Origin: Heliopora coerulea
Taxonomy: Eukaryota > Cnidaria > Anthozoa > Scleralcyonacea > Helioporidae
DNA: 64,000 bases
Assembly: GCA_030142905.1 (NCBI GenBank)
Contig: JASJOG010000042.1
Location: 1,428,501-1,492,500 of the forward strand
Reading direction: 5' to 3'
Positions within the stretch are counted from its first letter, which is position 1. Each line of letters opens with the position of its first letter. The position numbers and the translations under genes were made by a program. The notes beneath the pieces were generated by a model, which saw nothing but the letters and a program-made list of their open reading frames with translations, was not told where the DNA came from and did no database searches. Of this stretch, positions 36,924 to 48,900 are shown in pieces.

Positions 36924-39900
36924 CTCGCTTCTTTTCCATAACTACAATAAATACAAAATATTTACAGGAAATAAGGACACCCTGGAAACCAAACCTCGTA
37001 AGGAGGGAATTGATATTCAAAAGGAGTTACTTAAATTTCACAACAAATACTACTCATCAAACATGATGGCGTTGGCTGTTATTGGAAGAGGTAAGGAAAG
37101 ATAGACTTATGGTGCAGGTCCAACGTCAAAAAATATTAAGGGATAAACACTGGCCTAGCGTTCGGGGTGCTTGACACCCATAGCCCTGGGGTCAGCTTAC
37201 TGTGAATGTTTTCTTTTACATGGTCATTCGATCACATTGTAAGCACATCGTGGCTATCACATGGGCAGCACATATGACAAACTTGCACCTGAGCTCTCCA
37301 TCTGAGTCTCAGTAGCTCAATGGTGCAGTAAGAACGTCTCACCGCTCATTAGAAAGTTACGGGTTCGATCCCCGTCTGGGGATCAGAAATCGATTTTTTG
37401 AGGGTTTGATTTTGACAAAGGTTATTGTACCATTTTTACGAACGTCTTTTATCCTACATGATTGCATCAGCTATTCTGTGAACACAACTTCTCAACTTTG
37501 ACCATTTTCGTTATCATTGAGACAGGGACGTTACTGGTGGGTATTGTGGAAGGTAGAGTGGGCTGGATTGCTGCCCAAAAATTTAGGAAAACCATTAGAT
37601 ATGAGCAAGAAGTGGTTCACCTTTATGGGCTCAAACTACTTGAAAACCCATTCCATTTTAAGTCTTCTTCATGAAATATTTATGGCTGTTGTCATTAAGT
37701 ACGTCACCAAAATACTCTTTCGTTCACAACATATTACAAAGTCTTCCTTTTAGCAATCTGATCCTGTTTTGCGTAACTCAATTTTTTTAATCCTAAGCAC
37801 ATTCATATTTGCTGTAGAGTCCTTAGGAGAGCTAACCGACATGGTCAATCGATTGTTCCTCCCTGTTACAAATCGTAATGTCGCGATACCTCAGTTTGAT
37901 TACCATCCATACACGAAAGACCAGCTACAGGTAAGTGGATTGGTTTAGTTTCATTTTTCCTCTTTGATATGAGTGTTCGTTGAGATACTGCAGGCTGGGA
38001 AAATTGCGTTGAGGATGTACCCTTTCACCTTTCAAGAAGACATGTCGAGCTTTCGTGTATGCGAAAGCCTTTGTCGTTGGTAAGAACTTTTGTTGTTGCT
38101 TGGACAGACTAACACCACTGTGTAATGAATATAATTTTAACGCAGGTATGTTTTGAAGTGGTTCCGATCAAGGACACCAGAAAGCTGACACTAACGTTTC
38201 CGTTTCCTGACATACAAAATCACTATAAGTCAAAGGTGAGGACTACATGAACACCAAGTATGTTCGTTAGCTAGCTCGTTCGTCCGTCCGTTCGTCCGTC
38301 CATGCGTCCGTTTGTTTCTTTGTCCCATTGTTCGTTCGTTCATTGATTTCGCTTAATGGTTTGCTCCCTGGTTTCTTCGCTCTTCTTTCCGTCTGTCTGT
38401 CCATTGGTTCCATTTTTTCTCCCCTCCTTCCTTCCCTCCCTCCTTCCTTTCTTTTTTACTATCCCACTTTTTTTTTCTGTCTTCCTCCCTCCCTCCCTCC
38501 CTCCCTCTTTCCTTCCTTCCCTCCCTCCCTCCCTCCCTCCCTCCCTCCCTCCCTCTTTCCTTCCTTCCCTCCTTCCTTCCCTCTTTCCTTCCTCCCCTCC
38601 CTCCCTCCCTCCCTCCCTCCCTCCCTCTTTCCTTCCTTCCCTCCCTCCCTCCCTCTTTCCTTCCTTCCCTCCTTCCTTCCCTCTTTCCTTCCCTCTTTCC
38701 TTCCCTCCTTCCTTTCCTCCTTCCTTCCCTCCTTCCTTTCCTCCTTCCTTCCCTCCTTTTCTTCTCTCCTTCCTTCCCTTCTTCCTCCCCTCCTTTTCTG
38801 CTTCCCTCCCTCCTTCCCTTCCTTTCGCTGTCCTACATGCGTCCTTCCGTCCCACCGTCTCATCCGTCCTTGCATAGTGAATGATCAGGGATTGGGTGGA
38901 AAGGATTTCCGACCCCTGGAACAGACACAAGAATGTCTTAGCCGTGTTTACAACATGTGTATCCTCATGTAGCCCCAACACTGTTAGTTAAAACTGTGTC
39001 ATGTCTTAACAGCCTGATCATTACTTGTCCCATTTCATTGGTCACGAGGCCAAGGGAAGCTTACTTTCCTACCTCAAGGGACAAGGTAAGGTATCCATCT
39101 TTTGCGAATAAGTTTCCGTTACCATCGAAGTCGTTTGGACTTTTTAACTTATCAACTCGTCATGAAATTTGTTCCAAGATACGCTAAGTGTATCCGTCCC
39201 TTTTTGTAGGTTGGGTGAACAATCTTGCTGCTGGTCCGATGGAAGGAGCCAGAGGGTTCATGTTCTTCGTTTGCAGTATTGAGCTAACAGAAAGTGGTGT
39301 AGGTGAGTGCTGAAGAAGAGGAAAAACAAACGCTTCTTTGGAATCTGTTGGCAGTTTTTCAGAGGCAGACCTGCAAAGAGCGTTTTCATTGCGATGTTTT
39401 AAACCTTGGAGGTTCGGAGGTGCCCTCGCTAACTTCGACTATTAATGTCTCGAAAACCATTAAAATCATTGTCCTGGATGAGGTTAAGTGAAGCCCAGAT
39501 ATCTTACAATGTATAACTAATAATGTAAAACTCATGGGAGATATAAATACGTAAAGTATAAAAAAGTATAACTTTTGGCAATTTTTGAAGATTGAAACTG
39601 GTCACCTTTGCTCTTCCGATTCAGTCTACGCGCGACAGCTCATCACCAAAGACTCTGATGCAGATGGTATGCCACCCAAAAGAAGCCATGAACTAGGACA
39701 GCCAACGGTTTTATAATGGATCGACATCGTTTTGACGAGGAGGCCCAAAGACTGTGGCCCAAAATGTAGGGAAGATACCAAATTAGCAAAGTTCTTGCCA
39801 GAAATTTTAAGAAAAAGTTTTTATTCTATAAATTACAGATGAGGGTAAACGAAACAAGCAATAGAAATTAGGATTAAGTAATATAATTTAGAAAGGCAGC

Positions 39901-42900
39901 CTCTCAGTCAGTCATGCAGAGACTTAAAAACCTGTTGTATGAACACCAAGCGAACTCAAAATTTCCAAATTTTCAGAAATTTTTTTGTGCCTCAGCAACC
40001 TTCAATTTCTAGGTAAGCCACTGCTGTACAGGTAACCTCATTCTATTTTAACTTGCTTTATTTTACGTAGATCATGTGAACGATATTATTGGTAGCTTTT
40101 TTCAATATGTCAAGATGCTTCGAGGGACGGAGCCGAAAGATTGGGTCTTTAAAGAAATTCAAGTATGTTGTCAAATTTGTAATGCTTTCTAGGAATTTTT
40201 TTCTTTCAAAAACGTTCTTTATTAAGTTCTGGATTCTGAAAACCGGGCTGTAGACTTAACGTGGACGGACAGACTGTGACAGATACAAACAAACAGACAG
40301 ATGGACAGCAGATAGAGTTACGAACGGATAAACAGGCAGAAAGAGTCTTCAGAAAGAATTAAGCTGCAGACAGACAGGTAGATTGAAAAAGACTTTTTTC
40401 ATAATAGTTAAGTACTTGGTTATGTTAATAAATGTTATTAAATACTCAATATTATTTCTAAACTAAATTTTCTTCTTTGGCCTTGTTATTATTCTTTTTA
40501 TACTCGAATGTATTCATTAAAACCCTTCCCCGTTGGCATAAAACTTCTATTATACTCTGGCTGATGCCTGACAATTCTACTCTTCAAAGGGAGAGCTCCC
40601 ATCAGGAAAGAGTTACAACCGTCTCAACTAGGGTCAGTTTAGATGCAGATAAAGGAGCGTTTAATTTGATCATCTTTATGATAGAAGTCCACTGTCCACG
40701 AAAAAATCTTAGTTAGAAATCTAGGTCTTACCGTCCTTAAATATGCGTTTTATTCACTATGCAGAGACATGAAACCCTAAAATTGCACGAACAGTTTTTA
40801 CATTGAAACATTTTGCTTTCCTCTAGGCCATTCTTGCGATGCACTTTCGTTTCAAAGACAAGGAGAAGCCTCAACGACTTGTATCCTCCCTTTCAAAAAA
40901 TTTACATGTAGGTAAATAGTTTAAGATGATTGTAGACGATGCCTGTGAATATCAGGCAAGAAGGTCAATGACTATGCAACAAGGTGACCTTTTACAGATT
41001 CTAATCATATATTTACGAGGTGCAGTAGCATACGAGTAGTGACTGGTAACCTGAGTCACATGAGTTATATAATATTTAAAAAACGAGCAGGAGTGCTTTA
41101 TCGAATTTAAAACACGAGGCAATAGCCGAGTGATTTTTTTAAAATGACTTCAAACACGAACCCCATGTACACAAATTCGCGAAGAAAGTTTAAAGGTTAA
41201 TGTTTTCTAAGACTCAAAGATTTAAGGAGAAAAATAAGCGTGCTTTTATCACATTTAAAGCCACGATGCGGTTAAGATTTCCGTTTGCATGTTCCTCATG
41301 AATTCTTAATAAGTTTTTGTGAGCTAAGCAGGGGTACTGGTTGCCTTAGGGATGTAGCAGGATATAAATAAAGGTTTAATTTTACTGAAATAACACTCAT
41401 GAGTTACTCAATGATGCAGGCATGTATAACCTGCTACATCCTGAGGGATGTACACTGTAACAGGTTATAAATAAAGGTTAGATAAGGGTTTCATTTTACT
41501 TAAATAACACTCATGAATTATTCAATAATGCTCAGCTTGTTTTGACTTCAGAGTTATGAAATGGAAGATGTTTTGTCTGGGGAATATCTTCAATCCGAAT
41601 TTGATAAGGCGACTGTCAAAGAACTCTTTAAAGAACTTGTACCAGAAAAAATTCGGTGAGTTGATCAGATGGTGAAACGTTTTCGTTGAATGCCTCTCCA
41701 CTTGCGTAAGCTTTGCATCAAAACGTAGCTCATGGATGATACCAGGACCAGGACAAGGTAGGATGAGATGGGATAAAACAGGATAGGACGGGATAGCATT
41801 GGGTTGAATGAAAGAGAACAGAAAAGGATTGGAAAAGGACAGTTTCGAAGGGGATATGATAGGAGGGATGGCATTAGACGAAATCGGACAGAACAGGATA
41901 GCATATAATAGAGTAGGATGTGATAAGATATGGTACGATAGGACTTGATAGAATACGGTGGTCATACGATGGGGTAGGATGGATTTTGAAACAAGTCGGT
42001 ATTGCGACAAAATAAGGTTTAAGTTCTCTGCCGATTAAGACTACTTATCCAAACAACTATTTTGGTACTGAATTCCTTTGTTTTAATCGTACGAATTATG
42101 ATTTTGAAAATTGGAATTCAAGCCCCAGATCGTTAAGATAACGAAAGCCGTTGTAAAGTGACAAGGTTCTAACTCACCGTAAACCTGAATGACTACGCTA
42201 CGTACATATAGATTACGAATGGTCACGTGCTTGCGGGTTCTTGTCGAAAAGAAGCCATTCCGTGAGCATGAATCCACTTCTTTATTCCCTGGTGGAAAAG
42301 CCTGGAAATCCTCAATTCATTGCTCAACTTGCGGGCTACGCCATAACTGTCGTGTTGAGATGATGTCAGACTTACCATTGCTAAAGCTTACATAGAGCGT
42401 TATGTTTTTACATGTGTCGATGATGGTGATGTTAATACGGTCAGCAGTTGCTTTAGCAGCATTGACCGAAGTCAATCGCTCTTTTAGAGTGTTCTGCTAC
42501 ATTCAGACATGTTGTTGCTTCCTTCGTCTCCTTAGAGTTACAGTTCTCTCTAAGAAATTTGAAGAAACCACGGATCAAACCGAGCATTGGTATGGCACCA
42601 AATACAGGATGAAGAAAATTCCAGATGATGTAATTCAGGTAGAGTTGAACTTTGAGAAACATTCCTTATACGTGTTTTTAAATGCTCTTTATCATCATAA
42701 ATTAGTTGATTCGACGATGTCCCTTTCCTGAGGGATGAGCTGCCGGGGGTCATGTATCTCCCATGTTACGTAACCGGAGGTCTTTAGTCCGTGGGCACAA
42801 TCACCTTGGCAACACTGGGCGCCGACCAGATGCCTTAGTTTTCTTTCATATTCGTGAGGCTTTTCGATGTAGTTAACTTGGCAAATTTCACGGGATCGTA

Positions 42901-45900
42901 GTTACAAAACTATATTTTTGAAATTTGACGAGGAGTATCGACCGAGTGGTGTTAAATTTCGCTTGTTTATGGAAAAAATAATCCCACATTTCTCCGAGAT
43001 CTGGTCATAAAGGCAGGGAAACTGCCTATGGCGATTGGTGCTGGTCGTCTTTTGCCGTGCGCACATGTCAGTCACTCGCTGTCGGTCGCCCTTTGCCTTT
43101 AATATGCACTTTGTTGGTCACACTTTACCAGGTGGTCTTTCTCGTACGTGAATACGTATAGAATATCACTAAGTGAACTAGATAATAATTTCAAGTTTAT
43201 ATAAATAGACTGGTTGTTTCCTTTCTAACGGAGCTATAGCCTAAAAAAATTTAAAGTAGGAAGCTAATATTCCTCCCCACCCATCCCTTATGCATCACCG
43301 GCTTTTACCCGATGTTGTGCCAATCAGTATTTCTTTTTCTTTCTCACGTAGAAATGGAGCAATGTGCAGCTAAATGAAGCTTTTAGGTTTCCGAAACCCA
43401 ACGAGTTTATCGCAACGAATTTTGACATTAAGCCGAGGAGTTCAGAGGTGCAGGAACAACAATACAGCTACTGTGTTAGGATGTCTTTCTTCGAGATACT
43501 TAGTGCTTTTACTTGACCTAAGTCTAAGAACATTTGTTTCTGTTTGTTCGTAGGGTAAGAATTTACCTGAGATTATCAAGGTGGGTTTGATTTTGATAGA
43601 ATTTGCACTTATATTTCAGTAGTGTTCCTGTTTTTTGGTCTTAATTATTGAGTATCATAATTACTTTTAGAAATCCCCGTTAATGAAAGTATGGTTCAAA
43701 CAGGATGATACTTTTTTCGTCCCGAAAGTTTGTGCGTACTTCCAGATTACTAGGTATGAGATTTGTGGGACTTAATTTGGAGCATGTGTAGTTGAGGTCA
43801 AAAGTTTTACATACCCATACGTTGAAAAAAATGGACTCAAATTTTCTGAATAACGCTTTTATTATCCCATCATAATTTTTACATAGCAAGTCAAATGAAG
43901 TATGTAAATGATAAACTATTACTATTTTACTATAATAGGCCAGCAGTATAGCTTTGTTATAGATTGTAGTCACAACAACAAAATTCCCCTGGATCATAAA
44001 TTTACATAAAACAAGTTAATATTTAGTTGCATTTCCTTTTGCTTGTTTTACAGCTAACAAGAGCTTTGGATAATCTTTAATAAGCTTCTCACAACACTCC
44101 CTTGGAATCGTTTCCCACTCCTCTAAGCAATATTGGTATAAATCACTGAGGTTTGTTGGTCGCCTTGCACTGACTCGCCTTTTTAATGTAGTCCACAAAT
44201 TTTCAATGGGGTTCAAGTCAGGGCTTTGCAATGGTCATTCCATTACCTTCACACGGTTGTCTTTAAACCATTTTGTGGCTACCTTTGAGGTACGCTTAGG
44301 ATCATTGTCTTGATGAAATGTCCAGTTGCGACCAAACTTTAACGTTCAAGCCGATAACTTAAGGTTTTGCTTCAATATTTCAACATAATGCTCTTTTCGC
44401 ATAATACCATCTATTTTCTGAAGTTTACCGGTAGCAGATCCAGCAAAACATCCCCACAACATTATGCTGCCACCGCCATGCTTCATTGTTGGTACAGTGT
44501 TTTTGGGATGAAAAGTTTCACCCTGCTTTTGCCAAACATAACGCTGATCGTTGTGTCCAAAGAGTCGAACTTTAGTCTCATCAGACCAGAGAACGTGCCT
44601 TCAAAACACTTGATCTTTGTCTTGATGGTCTCTTGCGAGTTTTAATCTTACTTTTCTGTGACGGTCTAGAAGCAAAGGCTTCTTCTTGGCGCAGTATCCT
44701 TTTAGGCCATACTTGTGTAGCACTCGCTTGATAGTTGATGTTGATACTTTAATATCGGACATTGCTAATTCCTTTACCATATCTTTTTTAGTTGTTTTGG
44801 GGTTTAGTTTAACTTTTCGAACCAAAATTTGTTCATCTTTAGTCGTCAATTTACGTTTGCGGCCTGAACGTTGTAATGTCTCTGTGGAACCAAAGGCTTT
44901 ATATTTGCAAATAATTGTTTGCACAGAGGCTCTTGGTATTTGTAATTGCTTCGAGATGGCTCCTAATGATAAACCAGACTTGTAGAAATCCACAATTTTC
45001 TTTTGATCTTCTAATGTTGGTTTTCAATCAAAGTATAAGGCTCCGGTTGGAAAACTCGGTCAATTTCTATATTCGCAGGTTGCAGTCCAAACTATTGCAT
45101 CAGAATGAATAGCACTAGACATGATAAAAATTATATGGTCACTTTACCACATTTAATAGACTTTTTGACTATTCAACAAATGTTTTGTTTTAGTGTATGT
45201 AAATGCTTTTTCCTTAATGTTCTCATCTGGTCATCTTTCTTCCTGTCACAACACGTACACGCCTCCACATAAATCACTCCTTGTCAGTTGCTGTCGGCCG
45301 AGATGTGATTTCCTCCCGTATGATGTCACTGTAGACCTTATATAAGACACTGCGTATTTGTTAGTCTGACGATGATTTTGTAATAAAATCGAAATATCAC
45401 AAACTCATTTCTCGTCTTGTTTCAATCCATATCTTGGATTTCTCAAGATGCTGATCTTCGGATTATGTTTTGTTTTATATTTTTTCAAATTGTCGGCTGG
45501 TATTGGTTTTTGGTAAATTTATGATCCAGGGGAATTTTGGTGTTGTGACTACAATCTATAACAAAGCTATACTGCTGGCCTATTATAATAAAATAGCCAT
45601 TAGTTTATCATTTACATACCTTATTTAACTTGCTATGTAAAAATTAAGATGGGATAATAAAAGCTTTATTCAGAAAATTTGAATCCCTTTTTTTCAACGT
45701 GTGGGTATGTAAATTTTTTATCTCAACTATACTTGCATGATTATTAGGCGTTGCTTGTAGTTGTCGCACGAGTGTATTTCTTTGTGTGTGTGTGTGTGTC
45801 TGTGTCTGTGTGTGTGTATGAACCCATTTTCTTTACTTTGTTTTCCACCGGTCCGCTGAAAAGCTAACGTGAGAGGGGAGACTTGTATACATGTGTACTG

Positions 45901-48900
45901 TACTCCAGACAGGGAAGCGGCAGAGAGAGCGACAGCGAAAGAGACAGGGACTGATACAGAGATACGGACTAGGGCAGGGACAGGGATAGGGACTTGGAGA
46001 AGGAGAAGGATGAGGGGAGAACGGTAACTGGTTCAGTGTCGGTATAACATCAGAGACAGCGACAGAGACAAGAGGTAGCTCACGGAGAGAGCAAGGGCAG
46101 AGACCGAGAGAAGGACACGGACAGGAACAGGTGCCGAGAGAAAGGTAGGAGCAGAAACAAGGACATGGAAAAGGACGGGAACAGCGACAAGGACAAACTA
46201 AAAGGTAAAGATTGAGCAGAGGGGACTTGACAAGGACATAGTGGAACATAGAGATAGGGGCAGAAAGAAGGACAGGGAGAGGGAGAATGAGAAGAATAGG
46301 GGAGAGGATTAGGGACTGAGAGAAGGCGAAGGACAGGAACAAGCACAAGGGTAGGGACAAGGATCGGAGGAAAGACCCGGACTGACCTAGATACAAGGAC
46401 GAGGGTAGGAACAAGGTCAGCAAGAAGGACAGAAACAGCGACAGCAAGATATGGGAAGAAGAAGGAACAGACAGGGACAATGAAAATGGAAGGAAGGTAG
46501 ACAGTGACATAAAGATGGAGGAAGATATCGTAACCTGTGATACATGCTGCAAGGCAACCTGACTTTTTGATAAAAATCAAAGTGTCGGACATGGAGGAGC
46601 CAAATTTTCAGCTTTTTAAAGTAAATCTAATTGTATTCCTTTCTTATTGTTGGGCGGAGGTTAATTTGATTTTGGTGACGAATGAGCCAGTCCTTTACAA
46701 CATTCCCCTTGTGGGATGGCGTTACTGACCATTCTGGAAGCGCCTCACCGTTTTTCACATCTCTGGAAATTATCCATTTCTGTGCTCTTACATATTGCTC
46801 TCCAATTTTCAGTCCATTGGCCTACCGTGATCCCCTCCACTGTAACATGAACCGTCTCTTTGTCATGCTCCTCAAGGACTCTCTCACGGAGTACGCTTAC
46901 GATGCAGAACTGGCTGGTCTGAAGTACGAAGTGGACATTGACATGTACGGCATTTCTGTAAGTATATCACCTTAGGCAGGACACATTTGTTTATTTTGTA
47001 TTTCTCCTTCCAGCCATTAACAAAAACCGAAAACTTCTCCTTTTGAATGATGTCTAAAAACTACTTTCTCGTGGAAGGAAACTGGCATTTCGACGGCTGT
47101 GTAGAGAAGACCTGCCAATTTCCTGAATGAATATCCTTGGATAAAAGTTCTATAGTTTGGAATGACGATAAGTTTAATAAAGACTTAAGTTTTTGCGGTA
47201 ACGTTATGGTGTTTAATAAAAAGTTTTTTGCTGTTTATTATTTAGCAAAAATTTTCCTTAAACATCATGGCGTTATTATGGCCGGGGAGACGTTGCAAAT
47301 ATTAGGCTACCGAGTACTCGGATGGAGAGCCGAGGTGTTAATTCAGGGGGTGCTGGTGGCACAGTGATAGTGCACGTGTCTCTCACCACTGTGACTGGGG
47401 TTCGATTCCGGCTTCACGCAGTTATCTGATTAAAGTTACCTTTCTCACATGTGAGAAGAGTGTTGTCCAGTTTGACTCTACCAGGCATCGCAGGTTTTCT
47501 CCGAGTACTCTGGTTTCCTCCTGTAGTAATACTGGACCCATGGGTGGCCCTTACTGGACCTTAAGGGAGAACAGCTCAGGAAGCTGATAGTGTTATCCAG
47601 TATAAATAAAGGCACTTAACCGCTAAAAAATTCTTTGAGACTCCAGCAAGTTTATCTCTTACATCAGGACGAACGATCGTATTCAATAGTCGTGTCGTGT
47701 AAATTGGTCTTCAAGTTTACAAGTCAAAGTATGATGAATGGTAATGAGGAGCCATTTTGAAACGTCGTTGTTGCCATAGCAATGTATGGATCATTTCAAT
47801 GATGACATTGTTTGTAGCTAGAAACGTATTTCTTTCTGCTACATCCGTTTCCAGCCGATAATTTAAGAAAATAAAATAGAAAACATACTCCGAGTATCAG
47901 TTCCATCTTGAACTCAAAATTTGAGAAAAGCAAGTGGACACAGTGTTCAATAGTAATATTTCGAATTTATTACAAATTACTTTACGTTTCATTACTTACA
48001 CAAACTAATGAAACGTAACGAAATTACTGAATCAGATTATGACTTCATGCGACCGACGGCTGCACACTTCGGACGTGCATATGGCTTGCCTAAGACACAC
48101 AAAAACTATTCTAATCTTCCCACTTTTCGACCAATTGCAGACACTACTAACACACCACACTACAATGTAGGCAAATTCCTTGCATCTTTATTGCACCCTT
48201 TAACGCTTAATGAGTTCATTCTAACTGATTCTTTTGATGCCGTAAACTGCATTAGAAATATTCCCAACTATTTGTTTCAAGAAGGTTACCGCTTTGTGTC
48301 TTTTGACATAGAATCATTGTTTACTAACGTCCCTTTAACTAGAACCATCAACATCATTTTAAAACGTATTTATGAATCTAAGCTAATTGATACCACTCTG
48401 AAAAAGCACACACTTAAGAAACTCAAAGATTGCTGCAGCAAAACTCCGTTTTCTTTTGACAATGAAATTTACAAACAAATCGATGGGGTTTCAATGGGAT
48501 CCTCCCTCGCGCCTGTACTTGCTAATATAACTTTAACCGAATTTGAAGAAACTGTCATTTCCAACTTAATCAACTCTGGTACCATTAAATTTTATAAAAG
48601 ATACGTAGACAACACACTTTTACTAATCAAACCTTCTGATATTCCGGCCTTACTCAAAACGTTCAACAATTTTGACAAGAATTTAAACTTTACAGCTGAC
48701 ACCTTTTCAGATGACATTGTTCACTTTTTAGACATAAAAATATCTGTTGATGGAACCGATATTTACCGAAAAGCTACACACACTGGACAATACACCCATT
48801 TTACAAGTTTCGAACCATTTCAAAGAAAAACTGCATGGATAAGATCACTCCTTGATCGCGCTCACAAAATTTGCAGCACTAAAAACTTATTTGACAACCA

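Larger units (their letters stand above)
43791..45727 (-). mobile_element. Tc1/mariner transposon with long inverted repeats, in IDE intron 18
   Basis: Flanked by TA at 43789-43790 and 45728-45729. Terminal inverted repeats are about 210 bases; the left starts GTTGAGGTCAAAAG and the right ends in its inverted copy CTCAAC. The transposase runs on the minus strand. A PLE remnant sits between the transposase start and the right repeat (45,260-45,500), so a second element inserted into this one. Confidence 0.85.

Noticed and set aside
36829..37104. ORF running from the TGTA repeat into IDE exon 7
   Set aside because: Only the part from 36968 is IDE exon 7; the Tyr/Ile/Cys-rich start is microsatellite.
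37800..38140. CRISPR-like or operon features
   Set aside because: This is eukaryotic sequence; no array of identical repeats with unique spacers is present anywhere in the window.
38328..38981. Long ORFs on both strands (over 200 codons)
   Set aside because: They are translations of the CCCT/CCTT tract (Pro/Ser/Leu on one strand, Gly/Lys/Arg/Glu on the other), not genes.
45833..46592. Minus-strand ORFs of 170 and 239 codons
   Set aside because: They follow the GGGACA-type purine repeat inside IDE intron 18 and have low-complexity Ser/Leu/Pro/Cys content.
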